Shown in pieces: positions 24,192 to 34,795 of a stretch of 64,000 nucleotides of DNA; the first letter of the stretch is position 1; each line of letters begins with the position of its first letter. The notes below the pieces were generated by a model. That model saw nothing but the letters and a program-made list of their open reading frames with translations. It had not been told where the DNA came from and did not search any database. This DNA comes from Podospora comata (Eukaryota > Ascomycota > Sordariomycetes > Sordariales > Podosporaceae), in assembly GCA_017354895.1 (NCBI GenBank), contig CP071499.1:1736001-1800000 (forward strand), given 5' to 3'. The position numbers and the translations under genes were made by a program.

Positions 24192-25322
24192 TGTAGATAT
24201 GTATGGTGATGAAGAGTCAATTTAGAGATGATGATGGATGGAGGAAGGAGGAGAGGAAGAGGAATAAGCTTGGGGGAGGATAGCTAATAACTGAAACAGC
24301 AATGAGCTGTTCCCAGAGGTTGGGGAAACAGGCAGATCTGGGTTGCGCCACTGGTACCTTGCAGGTTGGGGTCACGAGAACGTTTGGCGGTCTACAGAAA
24401 ATGCGGTAAACTATGCCCAAGTGAGCGCGCGAGGCTGCATTTTCTGTGCGAACCCTGCTGACAAGGGCGCAGCTCCAATCAACTTGGCGGTTATCGTCCC
24501 CCGAGCCGATAAGCTTCGTCATTGCCAGGAACCCCATGGCAACCAGTTGCTTTGCCGTACCTCAGCTGGCCACCCAGCCCCGCGAGATTCAGCAGGCGAT
24601 TTCTGCTGTCAATGAATTGAGCCCATCGAAATGAGATTAAAGCTCCTATCTCAAGTTCATCTCAACTTCCTGTCTATCCGTCCTCACCGTACGAAAAGGC
24701 GCGACCGATGCTGTAGGGGTCGAGAGTAAGGCAAGTGGGGATGGCATTACGTCGGTCCAAGCCCAGCAAAGCGGTGCCAGCGCGCGCTGCAGTGACCCAC
24801 CGTCTTGACTCACTATCAGTGATTGTTAGTGCGCAACCCGGTGTGACTATCGCAGTTCCGGCGCATCCCAAGATGCTGGCTTTTGCTGAGCTGTCGTCGG
24901 AGCTTGGTATTCGCCACGAAGAAATTCTCGTTCAGACATTGAGAACCATTCTAGGAAGGGGCAGCGCGCCTTCAAGCTTCAAGGGGGATCATCAACGACG
25001 TGACCGATCTCATGTGTCGCGCTAGCAATCGACAAGGCCTAGAGTCAGCCAAGAACTTGGCCCACCCAGATCTGCTCCGCCAGTGACCAAGATGGCGGGG
25101 TAGGATTTTGATAGAAACCAAATTTGAAGCAAAATCTCCCTGTCCCACCTTGATCGCAAAGTTGATGATTATCAAGCAAACCTCTTCCAGCCTCACAAAA
25201 GAAACAGTCACACTGTACAAATGAAATCCTTGTTCTAATCGCATCAACATCCGCATCCCCTTCTCACCAACCAAACCACCACATCTACTACCCAAGCCCT
25301 CGACCGAGGCCAAACCACCACA
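24192..25322. other. Divergent promoter region of CPY and SDO1
   Basis: The region holds both promoters and leaders; the SDO1 leader from about 25200 is C/A-rich. Short open frames have no recognisable content. Confidence 0.55.
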
Positions 25323-26264
25323 ATGGTCATCCAACAACCTTCCAACCAAATCAAGCTAACAAACGTCTCCCTCGTCCGCCTCAAAAAAGGCAAAAAGCGT
25401 TTCGAAATCGCCTGCTACAAAAACAAAGTCCTCGAGTGGCGCTCCGGCATCGAAACAGACCTCGACAACGTCCTCCAAATCCCAAACGTCTTCCTCAACG
25501 TCTCCAAAGGCCAAACCGCCCCCTCGGCCGAGCTTGCCAAAGCCTTTGGCAAGGACGTCTCCGTCGACGACATCATCCTCGAGATTCTCAAGAAGGGCGA
25601 GATGCAAGTCGGGGAAAAAGAACGCTCCGCCCAGCTGGAGCGCGTGCACAATGAGGTGATGGGTATGGTGGCCAGCAAGTTGGTTGACCCGAGGACGAAG
25701 AGGGTGTACACCACGAGTATCATCGAAAAGGCGCTCGATCAGCTCAGTTCGCAGGCGCACCAGCAGAGTAATAACGACAAGGATAAGAAGGAGGACGGGA
25801 ACAGTGCCAGTGGGACGCCCGCGACCGGGGAGGCAGGGGAGTCGAAACCGCAGGCGCCGAAGCCGATTTGGAAGGGCGTGAGCGCTACCAAGAGCGCAAA
25901 GTCGCAGGCGTTGGAGGCGATGAAGGCTCTTGTTGCGCACCAGCCGATACCTATCGCGAGAGCGCGCATGCGGGTGCGTGTTACTTGCCCGACGAATGTT
26001 CTGAAGCAGTCAGTCAAGGCTCCCAAAGCGGCTGCTGGAAAGGAGGACGAGGATGGGGAGAAGAAGGCACCAGGCACGGTCAAGGATAAGATTCTCAGTT
26101 TATTCGAGCAGGTCGAGAATCAGGACGTCATGGGTTCCGAGTGGGAAGCTGTTGGTTTCGTTGAACCAGGCATCTTCAAGGATCTTTCAGACTTCATCGA
26201 GAACGAGACCAAGGGGAGAGGCAACGTCGAGGTGCTGGATAGGGCGGTCACACACGAGGACTAA
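25323..26264 (+). CDS. SDO1: Ribosome maturation protein Sdo1/SBDS
   Basis: SBDS works with the GTPase Efl1 to remove Tif6 (eIF6) from late 60S pre-subunits and is the orthologue of the Shwachman-Diamond protein. The single exon codes for 313 residues. The N-terminal FYSH domain is clear (LKKGKKRFEIACYKNKVLEW, VFLNVSKGQTA). The helical middle domain follows (AQLERVHNEVMGMVASKLVDP, RVYTTSIIEKAL) and then the ferredoxin-like C-terminal domain (PIPIARARMRVRV). The family is usually about 250 residues; the extra length comes from a disordered Lys/Glu/Asn/Pro-rich insert near residues 143-185 and a charged insert near 237-255, both usual in filamentous fungi. It is convergent with RPS18, which shares the ribosome theme. 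Confidence 0.96.
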   Translation: MVIQQPSNQIKLTNVSLVRLKKGKKRFEIACYKNKVLEWRSGIETDLDNVLQIPNVFLNVSKGQTAPSAELAKAFGKDVSVDDIILEILKKGEMQVGEKERSAQLERVHNEVMGMVASKLVDPRTKRVYTTSIIEKALDQLSSQAHQQSNNDKDKKEDGNSASGTPATGEAGESKPQAPKPIWKGVSATKSAKSQALEAMKALVAHQPIPIARARMRVRVTCPTNVLKQSVKAPKAAAGKEDEDGEKKAPGTVKDKILSLFEQVENQDVMGSEWEAVGFVEPGIFKDLSDFIENETKGRGNVEVLDRAVTHED

Positions 26265-26621
26265 AAGAGAAAAAAACTTGTTGAAGATGCCCAAACAAAT
26301 ATCTTGATACCCCTTCTAGCATGCCTTGGTCTAGTTACTGTTGATAGGAATAAAAAGTATTGATTTTGTATCACACAAGTCGCCATACGAAAGTACAAGT
26401 CACTAGAAATGGTCATGTACTTTTTTCATATCTGCGCCTGTATTGTCATGCTGTGTATCATGGTGGTTCCCTTTAGCAATCCGGCGACCTCCACAGAGTA
26501 GAGACGTCGCAAAGGAAAAAAAAATCAACCCGAGCCCCATGACCATCCTTTGCCTGAGATAACACCACCGAAAAGCCAAGCACAGCAGTGCCAAACAAAA
26601 CCGCACGCTTCCCGCAAATGC
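26265..26621. other. Intergenic between convergent SDO1 and RPS18
   Basis: A short shared 3' flank with A/T-rich sequence; no gene is seen. Confidence 0.6.
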
Positions 26622-27653
26622 TTAACCACCCTTCTTCTTGGAGACACCGACGGTCCGGCCGCGGCGACCAGTCGTCTTGGTGTGCTGGCCACGGACACGG
26701 AGGCCCCAGTAGTGACGGAGACCACGGTGGGCACGGATCTTCTTCAAGCGCTCGAGATCATCACGGAGCTTGGAGTCGACACCGTTGGCGAGGATCTGGG
26801 AGTCCTTGCCATCGACAATGTCGCGCTGTCTGTTGAGGAACCACTATTTATGTTGTTAGCTTGCTATTCGGTGGCGGGAGGGCACCGAGGGATGACATAC
26901 GCCGGGGATCTTGTAGGCGGTGGGGTTCTGGATGATGGTGACCAGACGCTCGAGCTCTTCGGAGGTGAGCTCACCGGCGCGCTTCTTCAGGTCGACATCG
27001 GCCTTCTTGCACACCAAGTTGGAGTAGCGGCGACCGACACCCTTGATCTTGCTAGACTGGGGGTTAGCCAATGTCCAAGCGGTTTGCGACTGGTGCGGTT
27101 CGAACTCACGTCAAGGAGTAAACGACCTTCTGCTTGCCGTCAACGTTGGTGTTGAGCAGACGCAGAATGTGGTTGAAATTGCTCTGTGAGACTAGTTAGC
27201 CTGACCCCTCGACACTCAATATGAGGCCCGCCGTCTGCTCAGTTTGCCATGCTGCCATCTCTCATTTTGTGATATTGCCAAACTCTCGATGCTGGCCAAA
27301 CACGTCCAATAACTCAAATAGTCACATCGTGGGCATCTGGGGCCTAGATAAAGTCCCAAAGCTCCGGGCTTATCCGACAGATCCGCTGAGTCGGTGCAAT
27401 GTGTCGACTGTGTTTCCGGCCGCCATCAAGGTCGAAATTGATGGGTTTTGAGGCAACGATGTTGGATTTGATCGATTTCGAGGTGGGAAGATTGCGATCG
27501 TCGATGATATCGTCAAGGACGAGTTCTGCTTCGAAGTTTTCGATCGGGGAGGCGGCGGCGACCACAACACAGACATTTCGCAGGCAGGCAAACTCAACAG
27601 CTGATGGCGATAGAGATAGACAGACGTACCTTCTCACCCGAGACCAAACTCAT
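26622..27653 (-). CDS. RPS18: 40S ribosomal protein S18 (uS13)
   Basis: uS13 sits in the head of the 40S subunit and contacts the P-site tRNA and the intersubunit bridge. Four exons on the - strand: 27653-27630, 27183-27113, 27051-26901 and 26843-26622, giving 155 residues. Phases join exactly: MSLVSGEK, then [16 protein letters not shown], then [19 protein letters not shown], then [13 protein letters not shown]. The C-terminus is the conserved basic tail [17 protein letters not shown] ending KKKGG. The first coding exon is only 24 bp, and the first intron is 446 bp against 61 and 57 bp for the others. This fits the habit of ribosomal protein genes to carry one long 5' intron. A Tbf1-like and a Cbf1-like site lie upstream. 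Confidence 0.97.
27184..27629 (-). other. Long first intron of RPS18
   Basis: A 446-bp intron with GTACGT donor and CACAG acceptor follows an 8-codon first exon. I looked for C/D snoRNA boxes on the sense strand (TGATGA and CTGA at proper spacing) and saw no convincing pair. An H/ACA snoRNA or a transcriptional enhancer cannot be judged by eye. Confidence 0.7.
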
Positions 27654-27773
27654 GATGGGCAACTGTTGTCGAGGCTTCGCTCGTGTTGTCCAGAATTTGG
27701 TTGCTGTCGAGGTTTCGTAAAAAGGGTCGTTAGCGAATTTGTGAGCCGATGGGTTTTCGAATTTGTGTGTGGT

Positions 27774-27779
27774 CACGTG
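27774..27779. promoter_or_regulatory. CACGTG (Cbf1-type E-box) upstream of RPS18
   Basis: The palindrome CACGTG lies about 120 bp upstream of the S18 start codon. In Candida albicans, Cbf1 and Tbf1 act together at ribosomal protein genes; use here is inferred from that and from the nearby TTAGGG element. Confidence 0.5.
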
Positions 27780-27859
27780 TGGGGGGCAGAAATTCACTTG
27801 CCCAGGCACGGACCAGCTAAGGTGAACAATGTGGGGCTGCATTTTGCCTGTTCGACGGT

Positions 27860-27873
27860 CAGGGTTAGGGTTA
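27860..27873. promoter_or_regulatory. Telobox-like Tbf1 site (AGGGTTAGGGTTA)
   Basis: Almost two telomere-type repeats stand alone about 210 bp upstream of the S18 start. Tbf1 binds such sequence at ribosomal protein promoters in several ascomycetes. It could also serve the divergent gene at 28517, which is farther away. Confidence 0.55.
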
Positions 27874-28516
27874 TTCCACTTGGCATCAGCCCTGTGAGAG
27901 CGAACTTCTGGGCTCCCTCCGCGCCACTTTCCCCAGACATTGCTCAGGAAGCATGACCAGTCTCGTTGTCAGTTGGCAAACTCCTTCATTGTCATGCCTC
28001 TGCCTCGGTGGTGGTTTCAACCAACAGCTGAGCCAATCGAGAAACGACTCTTCAAGAAGCGTCCCGCAGTCAGCAAGATAATTAGAGAGCCGGCATCTCA
28101 GATCGAACCCTTTCATACCTGCAAACTAAAATAGCTAGAAACTGGAGTTTGCCCCTGAGAACTCGACATGACGCAGTCCCTGCAACCAATGGCAATCCGA
28201 AACTGCACGCGCGGTGGTTGCCCGCTTGGTGGCTGAGCCGAAGACCGACGGTGACGTTTGCCTGGGCGGGCCAGTCCAACATCGCGGGGTCAACTTGGGT
28301 CGGCATCTTGTTGCTTGCTTCAGCTGCCAATAACTTAGCCCCGTGTCCGTTTCCATTTTGCTGCGCCTGACTCACGGGACGTCAGCAGCAGTAGCCAAGC
28401 ATTCCTCTTTCTGTACATCATCTGCAAAGAAAAGTAAACTCTTGCTCATTTCCTTCAACTCCAAGCTTGTCTCCAAAGTTGTTCAACGTTGCCCCTCGCG
28501 CACCCAGAACTTCAAG

Positions 28517-30184
28517 ATGCTCGACGAAAACCTTCCAACCTTTCGATTCAAGCCGTCGTCAGACGACCCACTCTCAACCATACTTTACTTCACTCAGAAC
28601 GGCTCCGAGCCATCTCCCGAGTATCTATTGCGAAAACCAGACCCCGCGCTGCCAGCTTCTCGCAACAGGTATGGCGTTGGGCTTTGCGATCCTTATAACC
28701 ACAATGTTGTATACGGCGAGGTGACGGTCGAACCGGAATGGACACTGCCTACCCTCTCCGCGGCCGAGATCCGCGCCCAAGCACAGTCTGGCGCTCCTCC
28801 TGCGCCAGCGACAGCGATTATTCCAGACAGCTTCTCTATCCAACTCTATGATCCAGATCAGACTATTGCAGTGAAGCTGATGGCAGGCAGCTGGAACAAG
28901 AGTGATACCTGGGAGTTTGAGATTCCAGTTCAGACATTCAAGACTCCCACGACGAGCGAGCTCGACCGTGAGCAACAGAACACCTCTCCAGCAGCTGCTG
29001 ATCTGATCCCGCGGATCATGTTCCGTTGGAAAAAGGAGGGCAAACTCAGCAAGGATATGACATGTTACATGTCAGGCAAGAACACGGCAGGCAAGAAGAG
29101 CAAGGAGCCCGATATCACAGTCGCCATGTACAAGGGATCAAGAGAAAGCGCCATGACGCTCTACCAGCCAAACCTTCACCGAGTAGAGGTTGAAGACCGC
29201 AAGGGACTAGAGCTGGTCCTCCTCCTCGGCGCAGAAGTCATCAAGGATCTCTACCTCAACCCCAAGCCAGGGCTGTTCAACGTCTCGGCCACCAGCGCCG
29301 GGCCCCTCCCCAACCCGCAGAAGAGGAAGAACTCCCGTCCCAATGTGGTGGCAGAAGCAGCAGTTGTTCCACCCCCGGCAACAACCCCCCCAGCCGCCAT
29401 GTCAGGAGCCTTGAACAACACTCCTCCCCCGGTCAAGAGCAACACAATGCCTACTACCTCCTCCAAACCTGGCGCAGCCCCCCCAACAATAACAGCAAAC
29501 AACATCCCACCCCCGCCCCCCGGCGGCCCACCAAACAAACAAGCCGTAACCTTCACCTCCACCCCTACAGCCTCCATCGAAGCAGAAACCCGCCGCCTGC
29601 AAGAACTCGTCGAGCGCGAACAACGCGAGCGGGAGAAGGCCGAACGTGCAGAGCAGAAGCGCATCAAAAAGATGCTCGAAGAGGAGGAAAAGGCCCAGCG
29701 CAAGCGAGAAGCGGAAATCGCCAAAGAAACGGAGCGTCTGCGCAAGAAGTACGGGGTTGAGGGCCAGGACCTCCCATCGGATCGGCCTTCTTTGCCTCCT
29801 AGGCCGGTGTCATCGGTGAATAACTCGCCTTCTATCCCGCAGCAGCAACAGTTTTTCCCTGCCCCCCCGCCGCCACAGCAGCAGCAGCCGCAGTGGTTAG
29901 GTGCTCCGGCGCCGGCACTGCCGCCACGACCGGTGAGTGCGGGGCCGGGGTCGGGCCCGAATCAACAGCAAGGGGGCCAGGGGCCGTTTCATTGCAATAA
30001 GCTGAATGTGCTTTGGAAGGGGGCGGGGCAGCAGTTGGAGCATGTGAGGAGTCAGGTTGAGAGTAGGATGAGTCCGGAGTTGCAGGCGAAGTTGAGCCAG
30101 ACGCTGCCGCATAGGCCGAAGAAGGAGGAGGAGGGGGGTGGGGGACGGAGGAGGGTGCAGAGGAAGAGGAGTTCTGGGTTTTAG
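28517..30184 (+). CDS. Uncharacterised ascomycete protein: globular N-domain, proline-rich, coiled coil
   Basis: I do not recognise a named family. The 555-residue protein starts MLDENLPTFRFKPS; the frame is open for 58 codons upstream but that part is leader-like. Residues 1-250 look globular (GLCDPYNHNVVYGEVTVEP, MFRWKKEGKLSKDMTCY, DITVAMYKG, LYQPNLHRVEVEDRKGLE). Residues 265-350 are Pro/Ala/Asn-rich and disordered. Residues about 358-415 form a strong charged coiled coil (LQELVEREQREREKAERAEQ). A second Pro/Gln-rich segment and a conserved-looking tail follow (CNKLNVLWKGAG, a helix ending LSQTLPHRPKK). It ends in a basic RRRVQRKR, a possible nuclear signal. Codons are C/A-ending to about 29600 and G/T-ending from about 29930. 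Function is unknown. Confidence 0.8.
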   Translation: MLDENLPTFRFKPSSDDPLSTILYFTQNGSEPSPEYLLRKPDPALPASRNRYGVGLCDPYNHNVVYGEVTVEPEWTLPTLSAAEIRAQAQSGAPPAPATAIIPDSFSIQLYDPDQTIAVKLMAGSWNKSDTWEFEIPVQTFKTPTTSELDREQQNTSPAAADLIPRIMFRWKKEGKLSKDMTCYMSGKNTAGKKSKEPDITVAMYKGSRESAMTLYQPNLHRVEVEDRKGLELVLLLGAEVIKDLYLNPKPGLFNVSATSAGPLPNPQKRKNSRPNVVAEAAVVPPPATTPPAAMSGALNNTPPPVKSNTMPTTSSKPGAAPPTITANNIPPPPPGGPPNKQAVTFTSTPTASIEAETRRLQELVEREQREREKAERAEQKRIKKMLEEEEKAQRKREAEIAKETERLRKKYGVEGQDLPSDRPSLPPRPVSSVNNSPSIPQQQQFFPAPPPPQQQQPQWLGAPAPALPPRPVSAGPGSGPNQQQGGQGPFHCNKLNVLWKGAGQQLEHVRSQVESRMSPELQAKLSQTLPHRPKKEEEGGGGRRRVQRKRSSGF

Positions 30185-32218
30185 GGGGGTTAGGAGGGAT
30201 TATGAGGGTGGTGTAGGACATGGATGGGGCATACTAGAAGTGATCAAGCATGATGGGAATTTGGGGATGGGTTTTGGGAGGAATTCTGATATGGGTTTGG
30301 TATAATGAGTTTGGGGAGGATCGGGGTTTTTTTTTTTTTTTGCAACGAGATATCATGAACATGTTAGCGAAGAGTTTGGAATTATTTTGAAACACGACAG
30401 AAATCTTTCTATATGTCGAGTAACTATTCGAGTGGATCTTACCCCTATTCAGGCTCCCTGGCCCAGGGGGGGAACTTATCGGTTGGAGAAACCCAAGCAA
30501 CAAGCAAGCATGTGTTCTTTGGTTGAGTGGACTAAAATACGACGATAACCGCCCATGACGAATGTAGCATTTGTGCCAACCGCTTGGCGGTTTGTTTGAG
30601 ACGGCTGTTCAAAAAGCTTGATGATGATATGATCCCTATCACTGAGATAGGGGAGTTCATCTCTACCATGAGTGTTTCCTTTTCTTGTTTGTGAACTATC
30701 ATCTGAACTTTTTTTTGTGTCAAGTTTATGTGTGAGGTGATGTCCACATATAGATTTGACAGATCAATGCACAATCAAGTAATTGAGTTTGTAAGGTGTA
30801 TATTTCTAGAAGAACGAGAAGGATTCATTTTGTTGATCCGAGGATTTTGGTGACCAGGCATAGTGGACGGGAGGAAGAGATACCGGGCCGTTTGGCTGGG
30901 TCGAGTTAGGGGGGAAAAAAAAGGTGAAACGCGGGGTTTGGGATATGGGTGGTTATATATGGACAGGGGATTGATGGGAATGTGTTGGACGTTCTGGACG
31001 ATGGGGGCAGGCTTTGGTGAAACTTGGTGGGCGGGTACTGAAGCTTTCTTTTTTGTGGAAAGGGGAGGTAGGGAAGGGGGGAACGGGAGTGTTGAAGATG
31101 GGTGATAATTATGTGGTGGCCTGGTGACTTACGCAGCCTATGAAAGAGTGTAATAAGTGTACCAGGCGTACTTGTGATGAGCTGAGATAAATCTTAGATG
31201 GCAACGTTTGACGAGGAGGAAGAATGTGAGCTGACTGCGGACTTGTGCTGCTGTTCAATATATTTTTGGTGGGGGAGAAGCAATTATGGCAAGGCTGTGA
31301 GAGCCCTATGAATGTGCTGCTGCCACAAACTTGCATGGTGATACGCCATCTGGACTCTGGTGGCCAGGCACAATGTATTCAAGTGCCGCTGCTGAGATGA
31401 GATCCAGAGTGCTCAGAATATTCAGACGAAAACAAAAAAAAAATAACTGGAATTGGTGTTTGTGATCAGCAGTCGTTGAGGTCAAGGTTGAGGTCAAAGG
31501 TCGAGGATCAGTTCAAAACAGATGCAACGGTGGACTAGGAAACCCCGTCTCCCCCGTTACGAAGAAGCGGGTCGAGGGGCCGGGGCCAAGCAACCGACTT
31601 GCAAATTTGGCGCTAAGACCATTTCGGGTGCCACCACCACTTCCAAGCGGCCAAAGCGAGCGGCTACGACAACAGCAACCTGAATCCGCAATCAACCTCC
31701 GCCCGCATCACGACCGCCTGTTTTTCCTCCAGGTCGCCCGTCAACAGCGACAAGACACTTCCGAAGTCGTCGCTGCCACCATCGCGACCCCCCGATCCGC
31801 CGACCGAAGAGCAAAGAGCCCGTCTCCCGAGGCCGACCGCACCGCCCGTTGAGGCTTAAGGAGGGGCTGCCGTTGTACCTGAATTGTTGGAACGGCTTTC
31901 CAGCTAGTTGGATTTTCTCAATTTTGGCGCCGTTGGACACCATCGCCGCCGAAATCGGTTGCTTTGCTGAAAGTGATTATTCTGTATATCGTCTCCGTTC
32001 CTCTACACATATCAGCTTTCTGGGACCCGCGCGAAGATCCTGAACCGTCGCACCCCTTATCGTCGCACCCCACGCCGAGGACCCTCTGCCCTCGACGCTG
32101 GCCACCACCTCGTCTCCTGGTAGCTCTACCAGTTCTCCCTTTAAGGGCCCCAGAAAACCGATAATCCGGCCCTCGTTGCAGCTTTGGGCTGTGAGGGCCT
32201 CACAGAACTACTTCAGTC
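30185..32218. other. Intergenic: 3' flank of the gene at 28517 and STE50 promoter/leader
   Basis: The first 160 bp continue the G/T-rich composition of the upstream gene. A 7-bp palindrome (CCCTATC/GATAGGG, 30634-30652) stands out. From about 31500 the sequence becomes C/G-rich and leader-like up to the STE50 start. No coding gene is recognised. Confidence 0.5.
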
Positions 32219-33889
32219 ATGAATTTCGATTCAGGTACCGCCTACGCCGAGTCGGACGCCGACGACGAGTACGAGAGAGATATCCATGGAAGCTCGCCCA
32301 TGGCCACCGATGTCGAGACCTCTCCTATCGATTCTGACCCACCTTCAACCGAACACACACCGACAACCTATGGCTATCGCTCAAGCGCCGACAGGCTCCC
32401 AGAGACCATCATTTCGGAATGGACTGCCGAAGAGTGTGCCGATTTTATTGCGTCAATAGGCGTTCAACAATATGCAGATATATTTCTAGGTACGCTTGCG
32501 CCGGCTGGGTCTCACGAAGGAATGTCACCGCTAATATTCTTTGACAAGAAAACGAGATTGTGGGCGAGGCTCTGGTGGCTCTTCAGCATGACGATCTCAA
32601 ATCCATGGGAATCAACAGCGTGGGCCACCGCCTGACAATATTGAAATCCGTGTATGATGTCAAAAAAGCCCAGGATGTACCTATCGAGAGCGATCATTAC
32701 ATGCCGCCCAGTATGTGGTAACCCCCTGTTCCAGGAGGATGTGCTTGGTGACTAACACGAGGAAAACGCAGCTGCGGAAACCGAAGCCCAGGCAGCAAAC
32801 GCGACGTTGAAGGACATTCAACATCTTGTCCAGCAACTGCGTGTTCGAGACGAGCGGATCTCCATGTTTGAACAGGACTTGCGTCGACTGACGGACGATT
32901 TCAGGAGGCTGCGCGAGGATATGCTCCCCGCGTTGAGGTTGGCCAAGGATTACCAACAGCCTTTACCAAACGATCCGTCGTATGGAGATACCCTATCGCC
33001 GCCTGCACCAACACCGTCATCAGCCAACCAATACAATAGTAGCCTGTCGAGGAAATACTCAACTAAGGTGATTAAGCTCGGGACGACACCAAAAGCAACA
33101 TCACCAACTCATCTTCAAACCACACACAACCCTTCCCTAGTCGAGCAGACCCTCGACCCCTCGGGAGCGGCAGACAGAGCAGTCATGTCGTCGTCCCACC
33201 TCGCAGCCATGAACGGCGTAGGCAGCTCCGTCTCCCCGGGATATCCATCACCAAACATGCCCTCCCCCACCTCGCCACCAACCACCGGTCTAGCAGGCAA
33301 TACCTTGTCCTCACGAGCCTACCGCTCTGATCAACCACCCCAGCAGCAACAGCAACAACCACAGCAACCGCCCTCGTCAACCAGAACAACCTTTTCCGAA
33401 AACGACCACTACGGCAACCAAACCAAAACAACGGCCGTCCCCGCGCCGAGAAGGATGCAAACCCCGGCGCCAGAAACACCAGGGTCGAGTAACTCGGTCG
33501 AAATATTCAAGTCTTTTAGGGTGAGCATGGATGACCCGTGTTACAAGGTGCTGCCGGCGGCGTTGAAGAAGTACCAGATCAACGCGCCCTGGGACCAGTA
33601 TGCGCTGTACATTGTGTATGGGGACCAGGAGAGATGCCTGGGGCTGGATGAGAAGCCGTTGATTCTGTTCAAGCAGCTAGACAAGGAGGGGAAGAAGCCG
33701 ATGTTTATGCTCAGGAAGACAAACAATGCGCAGGCTGGGGGGGTGGTTGGGGGGGATGGTGGGGGGATGGGAGGGGGAGGGGATGGGGGGCAGCAGCAGC
33801 AGCAGCCGGGGAGTGCGGGGTTGGGGTCTGGGGGGAGGGGAGGGGGGATGGGGATGATGGGGTATGATCCGCCGGGGGGGATTATTTGA
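32219..33889 (+). CDS. STE50: Ste50-type adaptor protein (SAM and Ras-association domains)
   Basis: Ste50 links the MAPKKK Ste11 to Cdc42/Ras-type inputs in pheromone, invasive growth and osmotic signalling. Exons 32219-32489, 32549-32710 and 32772-33889 give 516 residues; introns are 59 and 61 bp. The first junction rebuilds the SAM domain: EWTAEECADFIASIG ... ADIFLENEIVGEALVALQHDDLKSMG, about residues 65-130. A coiled coil follows (ATLKDIQHLVQQLRVRDERI to the LTDDFRRLRED region). The middle 200 residues are Ser/Pro/Gln-rich. The RA domain is near 385-465 (SVEIFKSFRVSMDDPCYKV, ALYIVYGDQERCLGLDEKP). A Gly/Gln-rich tail of about 50 residues ends the protein. The sense strand turns sharply G-rich from about 33490 and that tail is coded by long G runs. 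Confidence 0.93.
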
Positions 33890-34070
33890 GGGAGTCTTTG
33901 GGGAGACGTTTCTGAGGTTTGTTTGGATAATGTGGAGCAAGCGAGGGCGTAGGGAGCGGGGTGGGATGATGAGATGTTGGATTTTGGATATGAGGTGATA
34001 TTTATGTGTGTTTCGGATTGTTGGATTTGAGTAGGAAAAGGGGAGGGACACAAGACCTGTGTGATGATTG

Positions 34071-34088
34071 TTTTTTTTTTTTTTTTTT
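34071..34088. repeat. Poly-T run
   Basis: Eighteen consecutive T in the STE50 3' flank. Confidence 0.9.
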
Positions 34089-34351
34089 CTTACAGCAAAA
34101 TAGTTGGAAAGATGGGTGGAAATGTGGTTGGGGGGGAGTGTTGACATAAAGTTTGGAAGCATCTTAATTTTTTTCTTGTTTCTATACCTTGGGAGGTTTT
34201 TGTCTGGAAAGTATCACTTTTGGGAAGTGAGCGATGTGATGTGGGTTTGGTAAGTAGGATGCTGGATGGATTGTTTCCAAAAAGGAACATATATGGGGAT
34301 TTGAGTGATCGCCTGGGAAGAAGGACGGAGTGGGGGGGAGGCTTTCTATTC

Positions 34352-34369
34352 ATATATATATATATATAA
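34352..34369. repeat. TA dinucleotide repeat
   Basis: About nine TA/AT units lie near the midpoint of the convergent junction, where strand composition reverses. Confidence 0.85.
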
Positions 34370-34795
34370 ATATTGAAAACACAGGAATTTCACACTAATG
34401 TCAAAGGGTTGTTAACTACCCTGATACTGCTCACTCTCGTGGTATATATATATTTAGTGGCTGCCGTACACGGCACAGCATTCCGGACAGAATGATGACG
34501 AGATACTGTGATGTGGAATCAAGCATGGCCTTCATAGATAACAGGACACATCTGGGTTAGGTATAGTGATGCGCCTCTTGATTATGCTGATACGCCTGAC
34601 CAGTATCTTTCGACACGTCTCAACTATCTTCAAAGGTCTACGCTCCTGTCAAACACACAGAGTAGCAAAAAAACACCGTTTCATATTGCCCCATGAATCA
34701 TCTCTCCCATAACTGTCCCCATATCACTGCTACCAACCCATCCACCACCCCCAAAACCCCCCAAACCCATCAAACCCGCCCCAAAAACACCCCCC

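Larger units (their letters stand above)
27654..28516. other. Divergent promoter region of RPS18 and the gene at 28517
   Basis: The region holds the two regulatory sites listed above near the S18 side and the leader of the + strand gene from about 28370. No other gene is seen. Confidence 0.6.
33890..34795. other. Intergenic between convergent STE50 and DUF4211 genes
   Basis: G/T-rich sequence continues from STE50 to about 34330, then composition reverses to C-rich by about 34690. It includes an 18-T run (34071-34088) and a TA repeat (about 34352-34369). No gene is seen. Confidence 0.6.

Noticed and set aside
30634-30652. Palindrome CCCTATC-ACTGA-GATAGGG that resembles a tet operator
   Set aside because: It differs from true tet operators in the spacing and right arm, and such a bacterial system has no place in this fungal locus. 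It is most likely chance.
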